In this document: piece after piece, positions 20,278-30,540 of the stretch
Numbering within the stretch: the stretch's first letter is position 1
Layout: each line of letters starts with the position of its first letter
Origin: Misgurnus anguillicaudatus
Lineage: Eukaryota; Chordata; Actinopteri; Cypriniformes; Cobitidae
Length of the DNA stretch: 64,000 bases
Reading direction: 5' to 3'
Assembly (NCBI RefSeq): GCF_027580225.2
Contig: NC_073340.2
Location: 21,956,001-22,020,000, forward strand
Position numbers and translations under genes: made by a program
The notes under the pieces: model-generated
What the model was told of the DNA's origin: nothing
The model's database searches: none
The model's input: only the letters and a program-made list of their open reading frames with translations

Positions 20278-21198
20278 TAGCCTGAAGTTGTCATACTCAA
20301 TTCTAGTCAGAATTTAAGTCTGATACCGCTCCATTGAGCTAAAATTATAAGGCGTGTCTCAACCGAAAAATGCCTCTGCACTCAATTGGATAGACATACG
20401 ACCAATCAGAGCAACGGAGTGTGTGACTTATGTTGAAATGGCGTCTTTAGCAGCCTGACCGAACTGCTAGTAATTTCGCTACAATGATACTAACATCATT
20501 GTAATTATACTTAGTCTGAGTTAGCGAAGGTACATCAACACCTACTATGTTTACAACATTTCATTTATATCACAACATTAAGTATTTACTAAGTCATACA
20601 GTAAGACTATCTCTTACCATTTGTACGTTAGGTGAACTTCATCCAATACGATAGCTACCCATTACGTTGGCTTGAAAAATATCGGAGCCTAGCATGTCCC
20701 TCCACTTATTCAGCAGTCACGATTCCGGGCTTCCGTAAAGAAGCTGGCAACGATCGCTAATTATATCCATCTCGTCGTGCACGGCGAGTTGCATCGCCAT
20801 GATACCCATTTCAGTTGCTTCTTTAACTTTGTCCTCCATAGGAAGGACGGCGAAAACATAAACAAATGCCTTGATCGCGTTTCTCTGTTCCTCTTTTTAA
20901 ATCAATGCTCTGTCGACATCTTTTAGAACAGACTCAATGTCAGAATCCACACATCTGAATTCACCAGCGGCAGCCATTTCATTGTAAACAGATTGAACAC
21001 ACGCGCTCTTTGGTGAAGTGGTTGATACGTTACTGTTGATCATCTGTCCATCATCGTATAAAGCCCGCCCTCACAATTTGATTCGTCGGACGGTTTTGGT
21101 ATTCGCATAGTAGCTCCTCAACGGTGAATCCCCAGACCGATCTTCCCCGTTTTTCAAATTGTGGTGGGCGGGGCTAAGATCGGCTGGCACCCAGGCTA
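20278..21198 (-). mobile_element. TIR element with 9-bp TSD and RecQ-like exon
   Basis: Short inverted ends TAGCCTG / CAGGCTA are flanked by a perfect 9-bp duplication ATATATCCC (20269-20277, 21199-21207). The right end continues GGGTGCCAGCCGATC inward. Ends and TSD length match the 355-bp MITE at 6592 and suggest a Mutator-like superfamily. The minus strand carries a RecQ-type helicase exon remnant (20618-20977). No DDE transposase is visible in the 921 bp, so it is non-autonomous as it stands. Confidence 0.75.
20618..20977 (-). pseudogene. RecQ-like DNA helicase exon, disrupted
   Basis: Starts ATG at 20977: MAAAGEFRCVDSDIESVLKD, then KEEQRNAIKAFV (the glutamine-bearing motif preceding motif I in RecQ-like helicases), VFAVLP, MAMQLAVHDEMDIIS, CQLLYGSPES, LLNKWRDMLGS, and finally, after a frame change, AIVLDEVHLTYKW with a DEVH Walker B box. 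The Walker A segment (TGxGKS), expected right after VFAVLP, is missing by deletion. In-frame stops follow RALI and GSPES. The exon ends TACAAATG with GTAAGAG, a good donor, so the source gene was spliced. It lies wholly inside the 9-bp-TSD element. It cannot encode an active ATPase. Confidence 0.65.
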
Positions 21199-21207
21199 AT
21201 ATATCCC

Positions 21208-22990
21208 CTTATTATCTCTTATCCATTTTCCCATGAGGAAATGTAATCACAGCCTCTATACATTTTACTTCATCCGGACCGCTAAATAGTCAATGTCTCT
21301 ACTATTCTACACATCTAAGCCCTTGACTGAACTAATGACAAAAAAGCATCACCTGGGGATGGAATCTTTTTCCCCTGAAACTGTTTGCCAGTACAAAGGC
21401 CGAGCTCAGATAAAGTATGAGGTAGCAAAATGTTCCTCTTTGGGAATGGGTGTAATGAAACAGCACGTTTAGCTCAAGGGCAGTAGTTTTTTTGTGGCGG
21501 CCTTTTGATTTTGTCTGGGTCCTGGAGCCTGCATTGACATCTGTCTGCATGTAGTCGTCCGTGTCACCTCACAACTCTCTTTGACTCCCGCTGACAGGGA
21601 TGGCGTGACTGCATCGCTTCCTCTGCGTGCCGCCACTCGAGAATGACGAGAAACTATCGGGCTGAATCCAGCACATTACCCAAAATTGTGTTGCTACCAC
21701 AGCTGAAAATGGGGGACTGGAAGAAGTCGCTAAAAGGTGCCATTTTTAAATCCACAGGAGTACTCTCCACCGCTTGTAAAAGACTCAGGAGGATTGTGGA
21801 TATGCAGAGGAGGCATGTGGGCGCGAGTGGCCGATGGGTAAAACCTAGGCCAGCATGAGAGCCGCCAACACCGACGGGTTTGGATGCCAAAAAAGCAGTT
21901 TCATTTCAAGGGACCCTTTAAAAGGCTTTGTTTTCATTCAATTCAATTTTGCCGTGGTGGAGTGGGCATTAGGGGATAGACACACATGCCAGAAGCAAAC
22001 ACTGTGTTTCCTAACCTTTTTTGTCTTATGCACCCCTACGGCCCCATCATTGAGGCTCCGCTTATAAAGGAGTGGCCCTTAGCGGCACTAAACCACAATA
22101 TGCTCCTTTTAACTTAAATTAAACTGGCATCATTCAGGTATATCATTAAAATGTTTTATGGCAACTATGTCACTTTACAGAGGGTACAAGTAGCACATAT
22201 ATTCTGCCACAAATGTATTTTCTGAAAATAAACTATTTCACTTTACTCATTATAGCATCAAACCAATAAATAAAAATAGCACAAACATCTGCTGGTGGGA
22301 TTTTAAAGCTCAATGGTTTAATTGTTAGCGCAAAGTTAATATTTTTATGCTCCCGTCGCGAATCCCATTTCGGTTATTGTCCCCCGTGATGACAGCAGGG
22401 CGGCATTAAACTTGCGGTCACCTCACGCCGTCCAAGCGTCCTGACTTCACAATTATGACAATTCTGCTCCTCTGGGTTTTAGAAAGCGAGGATATTCCTC
22501 GTCATTTTCAGAGACGGCACGTGAAAGCAGACACATTATAAAACTGAGCGCCCCCATGTCGCCCAGGGGCCAGACACTTCAAAGACGACACAAAAAAACA
22601 AGGCTGATGGAGTGAAGCTAAAAAGAATAGTGAGTACTTTCAGTTAAATCAATTTTAAAGGAACAGACAAAGTATCACACAAAACATCTTGACACATTGG
22701 TGCTGCTCACATAAATCATAGAATTTTTTATTTTAATATCATTTTCAGAATAAAGTACAAAACGCTGTCTATTGTGAATAAAATAAAGAAAAAATGTAAA
22801 TAAATAAAATAATAAATTGAATTACTTTGTAATGTCACAAAAAGTCCAAAAACTGGAGAAACTACAGAACCTTAAACGTCAAATAGTCATTTAGATCAGT
22901 GTTTCTCATTCAAGTCCTTGCGACCCCCTTTCCAGATCGTTTTCATAGTCTCTCTATAAAAAATCCCCATTCAACCAATCAGCCCTCTTG
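21208..22990. other. Intronic stretch, possible hAT edge
   Basis: Mostly unrecognised. ACTGTGTTTCCTAACCTTTT at about 22001 and CAGTGTTTCTCATTCAAGTC near 22897 resemble hAT tips, but no matching partner ends were found. ORFs 21332-22067 show nothing conserved. Confidence 0.35.
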
Positions 22991-22994
22991 CACA

Positions 22995-23045
22995 AAGGCT
23001 TGGTCGACTTCATGCGGCACCGCATGACATCGCAGTACCACAAGA
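22995..23045. repeat. Half of the foldback family seen at 1139
   Basis: AAGGCTTGGTCGACTTCATG then CGGCACCGCATGACATCGCA matches one arm of the 1139-1278 foldback element; the opposing arm is not preserved. Confidence 0.6.
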
Positions 23046-23482
23046 GCTGTTTGAATGCATACGGAGTCCTTAAATGACTCTTGTGCGACTGTGATGTCAC
23101 ACCCTGATCGGTCCGTGAAGCACCGCTGAAGTCAAAGAAACCTGGTTCCCTTATTAACACACTAACATGCTGATGAACTGAATCAGGTGTTTTATGTACG
23201 GAGACATCTAAAACATTTTGGGATGGGGTCCTGATGATTGATTTAGACAACCCACTGACTAGTAGAAACTGAAACCATGTTATTTTGTCTATCCGTAGTG
23301 TTTATGAGATTGCGTAATAGCATATGAAATTGTGTGCGTGCGTGTTTGTCTCCTAACACTTTGTCCAGCTCCTGCTGTGTCCACACAGTGCAGTGGAGAG
23401 AGTGATTACACTCCATTTTCTAGCCGCTCTTCTCCCTCCATTTAACAGTGACAAAAAACCCTGGGTGACATTGGCACACAGC

Positions 23483-23483
<1 letters not shown>

Positions 23484-23563
<80 letters not shown>
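23484..23563. repeat. (GT)n microsatellite, 80 bp
   Basis: An uninterrupted run of about 40 GT units ending GTGC. It creates a poly-Cys/Val frame on plus and a poly-His/Thr frame on minus, both meaningless. Likely highly polymorphic in length. Confidence 0.97.
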
Positions 23564-23564
<1 letters not shown>

Positions 23565-23633
23565 ATCTAGTAGAAACGTCTCCTGAAGTCTTCAAAAACT
23601 ACATTCACTATGGCTGTTTACACTTGGTATTAA

Positions 23634-24113
23634 CTCTTTCACCGCCAGCGTTTTTTTTTAAAGTTGCCAGCCAGCGCCAGCGTTTTTCATGATTTTCACA
23701 AAAGTTTAATACCTTCCAGAAAATGTTCTTCTTAAATATAAACATACAATATACCAAATGAAAGAACAGACCCTCTGCTTTCAAACAAAAAATCTGTTTC
23801 ATCCTACCTTCAGTAGTTCTTTTGTAATCAGCTCTTGAATATGGGTAGGTTTCTGCAAAAACACCACATTTTGAGCAAAAAGCAGAGATAATTCCATTTT
23901 TGTGACGGACTTTTCATAGATATCCCATTCAGAGCAATCTTTAAAACAGACACGGACATGCAACCGCTTGCCGTAGGGCAATACTTCCCGGTTTAAAAAG
24001 TTGCGGAACTTGGTGGATAATAGTGGTATTGCGGAAAGCCAGAAATACTCGTCATTGGCAGGGAAGCATTTTCTCTTGATTGACAAGATAACTCGTCAAT
24101 GGCGGCGAAAGAG
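23634..24113 (-). mobile_element. TTAA-target element, CTCTTTC(A/G)CCGCCA ends
   Basis: CTCTTTCACCGCCAGCG and TGGCGGCGAAAGAG are flanked by TTAA (23630-23633, 24114-24117). Removing it rejoins TGGTATTAA with GATGTGTTTTCG exactly as in the intact relative at 58696. Opposite orientation to the copy at 7414. Non-autonomous; the 95-codon minus-strand frame at 23799-24086 has no recognised domain. Confidence 0.85.
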
Positions 24114-24353
24114 TTAAGATGTGTTTTCGTAGATCAGATCACAAGTGGACGACGCTAAAGACAGGTGTAAACGGTGTTCAAAATGTTTTGAGCTCATCCA
24201 CTTTCGGCCACATTCAGAGGTAGTTGAAAACACTTTCGACCGGATGGCTTTTGTGGTGTAAACGCGCATGTGGTCGAATGTGTTCGAACAGCCACATGAA
24301 ACCGCTTACTCTCCGCCTATTTATCTAATGTGATGTATCGAGCACAATGTTAA

Positions 24354-25147
24354 AGGGGGGGGTTTAATGGTATTTCAAGCATTCTGACTTATTAACACAG
24401 TTATAGAGTTGTTTCCTCATGCTAAACGTAGGCAAAGTGTCAAAACAGCAGTTGGACGTGTTACAGTGTATTTCTGTGCAGAATGCACTTCGCCAGGGTT
24501 CATACAAGTTTTGGCAAGTTTTTTCAATTACAGTTCTAACTGACGTTTCAGGGGTTTTCGATACGTATCACTTCTTTATATGGGCTTCCACCGGAAAACT
24601 TCCCCCGGAAAACCCCGCCCACCCGTCAATCAGCGGGAGACGCTAGAGCTGCTAACAGCTTATCACGCCACACAGCTTTGTTTAATTTCAAAAGTCAACA
24701 ATGGCACGAATGAAGAAGTGTGTTTTTGGATGTAAGGAGAAGACATCCAGCCTTATGAAAACAATGGATATAGTTTATTATCCGGGGTAGCAGCGGAGTT
24801 TTGCGTGCAGTGGATTTTCCCAACCGGGTCATGACGAGTTGCACGTGGTAAGTAAGACTTCTGTCTTATGTTGGAAATAGTCGCGTGCATATTATATAAA
24901 TGACACGAACATGTAGTGAATCATAAGTTAAAACAGTGTTGTATAGTGTTGCATGACTTGTACTCGCTCCTCCTGCGAAAGTAACTCCTCCTTCTTCATT
25001 TTTTCGTACGTTATCGGAAAGATTCGGTAAAGCTAATCTTTCTTTTATAAATCTGATTAAACTAAAGACTCTTCAGAGATATAAAGGATGTCATACTACT
25101 CTATAGGTAACAACAGAAATGCAGAAACAGCGTGTGTTACGTGAGCT
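24354..25147 (+). mobile_element. TTAA-target element with THAP exon
   Basis: Starts AGGGGGGGGTTTAATGG, ends TGTTACGTGAGCT, with TTAA on both sides (24350-24353, 25148-25151). Without it the host repeat reads on from GAGCACAATG to CATCGTTTCTGACTTC, as in 58696-59429 reversed. A second copy starts at 56525. TTAA target plus a THAP-domain gene is the combination known for Kolobok transposons. Confidence 0.75.
24701..24847 (+). pseudogene. THAP zinc-finger exon, truncated
   Basis: The frame from ATG 24701 reads MARMKKCVFGCKEKTSSLMK and stops after 29 codons. KCVFGCKE is the first Cys pair of the C2CH THAP finger. The usual SLFSFPKNP segment is deleted here but partly present in the sister copy at 56859. 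The exon ends CACGTG with GTAAGTAAG, a preserved splice donor also found in the sister copy. Remnant of a transposon-encoded THAP protein. Confidence 0.55.
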
Positions 25148-25717
25148 TTAACATCGTTTCTGACTTCTAGCGCAAACACACAGTGTACGGTGCTATCTGT
25201 AAGCTTTCACTGAGAAAAGTAAAGCGGCTGATATCCGCGTCTTTCATAGTTTCATTTTGCCAGCGTGTGAAAGTTGCGCGATTTTATTTCATCAATAGCG
25301 CTGAAATATCAGAGAAAGCTCTTACATTTATATGTACAAAACACTGTGCAGCATGTTTACTAACAACACAAGCAGCAGACTCTGACATAATATTAGTTCT
25401 CGTCAATTTAAACCTACAGTACCCTATATATTTTTTAAATTGGTCAGTGGGTTGTGTAAACGACTAGTCAACCAATCTGCAGTAAATAATCCTTTAAAGC
25501 TTCAAACTTTTTGTCAGCCGAACCACCCTCATCTAAATTGTTGACTTAAAGGTCCCGTTCTTTCTTTGTTTTTTAAGCTTTGATTGTGTTTACAGTGCGC
25601 AATATAACATGTGTTCAAGTTTACCGTATAAAAAACGCTGTATTTTTACACAATTGACTTATCTGTATAGCGCTGTTTTCACTGTCCTAAAAACGGGCTG
25701 ATGTCTTCCTTGTTCTA

Positions 25718-28387
25718 CCCGTGGACTGTAAATTTTTTAACACGCCACGTCCAAACGGACGCGGAGGGGGCATAGCTACCATTCTAAAAAGCCCCCTATT
25801 TGATCGCTGTCGTCTAACTCCAACTAGAACATTTACCAGTTTTGAGGCTCAGATTCTTCACTTAGACTGGAATGGTCCAGTGTGTGTAGGGGTGATCTAC
25901 CGACCTCCACATTCGACCACAGACTTTATACAGCATCTCACTGAACTAATTGGAAATATTGCGATGAGTTATGATCGCTTTTTATTGATGGGCGATTTTA
26001 ACGTGCATGTCTGCTGCCCGTCTATACCCCTATCACATGACTTTTTAAACTTGATTGAAACATTCAATCTATCCCAGTGGATCTGCGACCCTACCCATAT
26101 CCAAGGTCATACGCTCGATCTGATTTTAACATATGGACTTGATGTGACTGATATCATGCTCTCTGATGCTATGTTTTCAGATCATAGGCCTATAACTTTT
26201 TCTCTGTCTCTTCCAGTCATCTCTCACTTTTCAAATGTGCCTGGAAGTGTGTCTCGTCTTTATTCTCCACAATTTAGCACAAATTTTAACTCGTATTTTG
26301 CCAACTGCTTCTCGGAGTTGCTTATGGAGCAGTCATTATCTGACTTGGATGCTGAACAGCATCTTAGCCTTTTAAATTCTGCCTGGCTTGAGACGGCAAA
26401 TGAAACTGCTCCCCTAAAACCTCTGAAGAAAAAAACAAAAACTGAAGTGTGGCAAAATGATGAGACTCGCATCCAAAGACAAATCTGCAGAAAGGCAGAA
26501 CGCAAATGGAAAAAGGACAGGTTGCATGTTTCTCTTCAAATCTTCAGAGACTCTCTTAGATCTTTTCAGAATATAGCCAAATCTGTGAAAGCCTCATATT
26601 TCTCTGATTTAATTGAAAGAAACCACTCTAAACCGAAAGTTTTATTTTCTATTATTAAATCTGTGACAAATCCCTCTGTTAAAGGTGTGCCTGCTGCCTC
26701 TACTGCTGTCTGTGAAGGCTTCTCGAGATTTTTTAGTGATAAAATCACCAAACTTAGATTAAGTGCCCCCCCCATTAAAATTCCTATCTCTTCACAATCC
26801 TTGTCAATGGCCTCTGCATCTTTTAAAGCTTTTGAGCCCATCAACCTCCAGCAACTGAAGGAGGTGACTGACAACCTTAAACCCTCCTACTGTCCTAGTG
26901 ATATAACTCATCCTAAATTTTTAAATCAGATTTTTAACTCACTTGGTCCAAGCATGCTGTCCTTGATAAATAAGTGCCTGCAAACTGGCTCCGTCCCAGT
27001 CAATTTTAAAATTGCCACTGTTACCCCTCTACTCAAGAAGCCGTCACTAGACCCCTCAATCCAGAAAAACTTTCGACCTATATCTGTCCTGCCTTTCATG
27101 TCTAAAATTTTGGAGAAAGTTGTGTTAAATCAACTTCAAAGTTTTTTGAATACAAATTGTATCTATGAGATTTTTCAATCAGGCTTTAAATCTGCTCACA
27201 GTACTGAGACTGCCCTTCTGCGTGTTCTAAATGATATTTACCTTTCTACTGACTCTGGAGACTCTGTGATTCTCATTCTTCTTGATTTACCTGCTGCATT
27301 TGATACTATAGACCATTCTCTGTTATTATCAAGGCTAGAAACCTGGGTAGGTCTAAAAGGAAATGTTTTGAGCTGGTTTCGGTCATTCCTAACCGATAGA
27401 AAGTTCATAGTGAAACTAGACAACTTTAAATCCTCCCCTGCCTTGCTAACCTGTGGCCTTCCACAAGGCTCTATTCTAGCTCCTTCTCTATTCTCGTTAT
27501 ATATGTTACCCCTGGGTTCAATTCTCAGGAAACATGGTGTATCCTTCCACTTCTATGCGGACGACACACAAATCTATTTACCAATCAGGAAAAATAATCC
27601 GACTGCAATTTCATCTCTTTTACTATGCTTGGAAGAGGTTAAATTGTGGCTGGCTCAAAACTTTCTATTCTTAAATGAAGGAAAGACTGAGGTTATAGTG
27701 TTCAACCCAAATGAGAACCGCCAGTCTTCAAACATTAATCTAGAGAGTTTATCGGTATTTAGATCTTCACGAGTGCAGAATCTCGGCGTTTTCATTGATC
27801 AAAACTTAAAATTTGACAAACATATTTCTTCAGTAATTGGGTCTAGCTTTTTTCAATTACGGCTTCTCTCCAAAATTAAACACTTTCTTTCTCCTAAGAC
27901 TTTAGAAATGGCTGTTCATGCATTTGTAACCTCGCGCTTAGATTACTGCAACTCTTTATATTGTGGTATATCAAAATGTCAGATCAAGCGCCTCCAGCTA
28001 GTTCAAAATGCCGCTGCCAGATTTCTTTCTAGTTCCCGCAAATATGATCACATTACTCCGATTCTCAAATCTTTACACTGGTTGCCGATTTCTCAGAGAA
28101 TAGATTTTAAAATTCTACTCTTTGTTTATAAGTCGCTTCATAACACCGCTCCCCTATATTTATCTGAACTTCTTCATCCCTACTCTCCTATTAGAACTCT
28201 TCGCTCTTCTGAACAGGCTTTGCTAGCGATCCCTCGTGTACGACTCAAGCGTAGAGGAGAGCGTGCTTTTTCTCTAGCCGGTCCTCGTTTATGGAACGCC
28301 CTGCCTTTAGAAATTAGGACAGCACCTTCCATCTCTAGTTTTAAGTCACTGTTAAAGACCCTCCTGTTTTCTCAAGCCTTTTCATGA
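25718..28387 (+). CDS. L2 LINE ORF2: endonuclease (partial) and reverse transcriptase
   Basis: Open for 888 codons to TGA at 28385-28387; the frame is entered by the truncation, so there is no native start (the first codons read CCC GTG GAC). Counting from the GTG at 25721, the APE-type endonuclease part keeps VGVIYRPP (about residue 58), LMGDFNVH (about 90) and SDHRPITF (about 152). RT follows with NFRPISVLPFMSKILEK, LLDLPAAFDTIDH (about 520), CGLPQGSILAPSLFSLY, and the catalytic YADDTQIY (about 612). The C-terminal part has LDYCNSLYCG, RLQLVQNAAARFL, HWLPISQRIDFKIL and PRLWNALP, the signature tail of L2-clade proteins. RT copies RNA into DNA at the nicked target. The missing endonuclease N-terminus should prevent autonomous movement, yet no stop or frameshift has accumulated: a young insertion. 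Confidence 0.92.
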   Translation, partial: PVDCKFFNTPRPNGRGGGIATILKSPLFDRCRLTPTRTFTSFEAQILHLDWNGPVCVGVIYRPPHSTTDFIQHLTELIGNIAMSYDRFLLMGDFNVHVCCPSIPLSHDFLNLIETFNLSQWICDPTHIQGHTLDLILTYGLDVTDIMLSDAMFSDHRPITFSLSLPVISHFSNVPGSVSRLYSPQFSTNFNSYFANCFSELLMEQSLSDLDAEQHLSLLNSAWLETANETAPLKPLKKKTKTEVWQNDETRIQRQICRKAERKWKKDRLHVSLQIFRDSLRSFQNIAKSVKASYFSDLIERNHSKPKVLFSIIKSVTNPSVKGVPAASTAVCEGFSRFFSDKITKLRLSAPPIKIPISSQSLSMASASFKAFEPINLQQLKEVTDNLKPSYCPSDITHPKFLNQIFNSLGPSMLSLINKCLQTGSVPVNFKIATVTPLLKKPSLDPSIQKNFRPISVLPFMSKILEKVVLNQLQSFLNTNCIYEIFQSGFKSAHSTETALLRVLNDIYLSTDSGDSVILILLDLPAAFDTIDHSLLLSRLETWVGLKGNVLSWFRSFLTDRKFIVKLDNFKSSPALLTCGLPQGSILAPSLFSLYMLPLGSILRKHGVSFHFYADDTQIYLPIRKNNPTAISSLLLCLEEVKLWLAQNFLFLNEGKTEVIVFNPNENRQSSNINLESLSVFRSSRVQNLGVFIDQNLKFDKHISSVIGSSFFQLRLLSKIKHFLSPKTLEMAVHAFVTSRLDYCNSLYCGISKCQIKRLQLVQNAAARFLSSSRKYDHITPILKSLHWLPISQRIDFKILLFVYKSLHNTAPLYLSELLHPYSPIRTLRSSEQALLAIPRVRLKRRGERAFSLAGPRLWNALPLEIRTAPSISSFKSLLKTLLFSQAFS

Positions 28388-28613
28388 TTGCCCAGGGGTT
28401 CTTACCAGCTAAATGAAGAAATACATTTATATGAATACATTATTTTATTTTATTTTTTATTTTTCTATATCTTAATCTTTCTTAAAGAATTGTTATTTTA
28501 GTGGTGACTGTATTGAACTGTGTATGTGTGCATTTTGTATGTGAAATGTTAGATGCACTGTGAAGCACTTTGGTCAGCCATGTGGCTGTTAAGAAAGGTG
28601 CTATATAAATAAA

Positions 28614-28638
28614 GTGAACTTGAACTTGAACTTGAACT
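28614..28638. repeat. (TTGAAC)n 3' tail of the LINE
   Basis: About four 6-bp units form the LINE terminus and mark the exact 3' junction with the host repeat. Confidence 0.9.
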
Positions 28639-28978
28639 ATGAAGTCCCTCCTTCAGAAATACGTATCGAGCTCTGATTGTGAAATTTGTTTAGTGTGTTG
28701 TGATTCAATAGCAGCTTATCTTGCCGTTAGCTTAGCTGGCGACTGACGTATTCCTGTGGACGGAGTTTAGTCAAAAACCTGTTCTAATGACGTCATTAAA
28801 GCAGGAAGTAGATGGCTGTAGTCCTAACCGGTCGTTCGCTGTAAGCTTTGAAAGGCGAATTCTGAAAATATATTGCCTGGCAGTGAACTATGAGCTTTAT
28901 CAATTTACAGGTATTATTGATGCTATTATAGCAACATTGCACACTAACTAGGGTTTAAAAAATGGGTCAGAAAGTTAA

Positions 28979-30330
28979 AAGTTTTTAGCATTAGTATTTT
29001 GCAAAGTTATTGCCGCATACCGCGCGCCTACATTTGAAATAACGAACTTGAATGCGCAAAATAAGTGATATGCGAAGTTGCGAACGGGCCCTAAATCAAC
29101 GCAAAGCCTCAACAGTCTCACAGGATCGGCTGTTGGCTTTTTCTAAAGCAAACCGACATCACTTTGCGCAGGCCCCACCCACAACTGTCCAAAAGACCAC
29201 AGTTAGGCCACAATTTCTATTTTAAATCTTCTTTATATCATTTGTTACCGCATGTTTATTATGAACAATGAAGTAAGGTGATTGATCTATAGGGTATTTG
29301 GACCTGAAATTTCACAGAGACATTCTGGAGACAGAAAAACTTTATTTTTGACATTTCTCTTATGACTTTTTCCGGTTTCTACTTAAATTTCTTAAGCCTG
29401 ATCCTGTATTAAATCCTGCAGATTTGATCAAAAATGAGAGATTTCTTTTAACCACAGTTAGATAATTTCTTCACCATGTTGAGAACCCCCCTTAAAATAC
29501 AACTAATAAGTGTTTTGAGAAGATTTATCAAGTAGAAAAATTAAATTCAAGGTCTCCCACTGACTGAAGCTGTACATAACCCAAATATCACAGAAAAGGC
29601 TAAATCAGCATGAGTTTAATCACACCCAGAAATGAATCATTTTCCCTATGAAGCGTCTCTGCAGGTCTATTCCCCACAGGCAAATCAGGGAACACACTGT
29701 ATGTGCTTTATCAGACAGTGAGCTGTATCAAACAGCAAGAGACAGGCAAAGGGAAAATAAGGACGGAGCGCTCGAATATGAGTTATAGCGAAAGGCTTCA
29801 GCACTCTGATGGACTGCCAATCGGCTGGTACGATAAGACTTTCATATGTATCTCACCGCTCTGCGGAAACGCTCGATACTCGGGCATCCATCACTGGGGC
29901 TAGGCACCATCTGTGTTCTAGGGAGTGACCTGAATCTAAGCCAGAGAATGGAGAAAGCCTGGTTTAAGTAGGAACACGGCAAATGCCATCAAAGCCCCTA
30001 CAAGGAGTCGTGAAGAACGTGCTGGCCAAAGGGTGGTGTATGGTGTATGCGTAATGAGGAAAGATATGCCAATGTGTTTTATAGCCAACTTCTTTTAAGT
30101 AGGGCAGAGGGAATGTACTGTTAAGCATTAGCATATGAATGCCTGTTTGGATATTCTTACATAAACAAAACCTTTATCATCTTTGGTGGCGATCATCCTT
30201 GAGATATGGACTCAAAAACATGTTTGACACTGACAAACCTCTCGAGGGTGCATCAATACTGTCAATACTGATTCTAACAATTGACTAAGGGCCATAAAAA
30301 CATTGCATTGCCACCATCACACACTGTGCT
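28979..30330. other. Non-coding stretch, no recognised feature
   Basis: No supported gene or element ends. A 66-codon frame (29703-29903) has no recognisable domain. Confidence 0.4.
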
Positions 30331-30337
30331 TCTCTGT

Positions 30338-30505
30338 GGGGCTGTTTACATACGTTTTGGTCGATCGGATCACAAGTGGACGAGAGAGACACATTTAGAG
30401 TAACACCTTGTATTTTAATCCATCTCTTTTGTCCACTTTCGACCACTTCCTGATTACTAAGGGGTTGTGGGTGAGTCCCTCTCTTTACGTTTAAACGCAA
30501 ACGGG
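30338..30505 (+). mobile_element. Fragment of the GGCTGTTTACACTTGG family
   Basis: GGGGCTGTTTACATACG then CGATCGGATCACAAGTGGAC, GAGAGAGACACA, CCATCTCTTTTGTCCACTTT matches the left end of 58696-59429. It breaks off before the TTAA palindrome at 30541. Confidence 0.75.
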
Positions 30506-30540
30506 AAAGTGAGTTTGTAAGTGTCCAGAAAATACTTTAA

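Larger units (their letters stand above)
23611..25410 (-). mobile_element. GGCTGTTTACACTTGG element, reverse copy, split twice
   Basis: Begins GGCTGTTTACACTTGGTATTAA at 23612, resumes at 24114 (GATGTGTTTTCGTAG, ATCACAAGTGGACGACG) and again at 25152. It is the reverse complement of the right two thirds of 58696-59429 (for example GCGGCTGAT, GTGTGAAAGTTGCGCG, GAGAAAGCTCTTACAT). It stops matching near 25410, so one end is lost. Two TTAA elements (23634-24113, 24354-25147) interrupt it. No coding capacity. Confidence 0.75.
25716..28640 (+). mobile_element. L2-clade LINE, 5'-truncated
   Basis: Inserted between CCTTGTTCTA and CTATGAAG; the uninterrupted target is readable in the sister copy near 59655-59680, so both junctions are certain, with a 3-bp CTA overlap. 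The 3' end is GCTATATAAATAAAGTGAAC followed by (TTGAAC)n, the typical short-repeat tail of L2/CR1 elements. 5' truncation removes ORF1 and the first part of the endonuclease. Confidence 0.9.
25550..28974 (-). mobile_element. TTAA-target element (AGGTCCCGTTCTTTC), carrying an L2 LINE
   Basis: TTAA at 25546-25549 is followed by AGGTCCCGTTCTTTCTTTG. The far end (CTAGGGTTTAAAAAATGGGT, CAGAAAG, TTAA at 28975) lacks about 9 bp of terminus. Outside the LINE it is the reverse complement of 58580-59831: GCTGTTTTCACTGTCCT, CGGGCTGATGTCTTCCTTGT, and AGTCCCTCCTTCAGAAATAC all match. Unlike that copy it has no GGCTGTTT insertion. Confidence 0.8.

Noticed and set aside
26260..27423. Minus-strand frames within the LINE
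   Set aside because: Shadows of the L2 ORF2 on the opposite strand.
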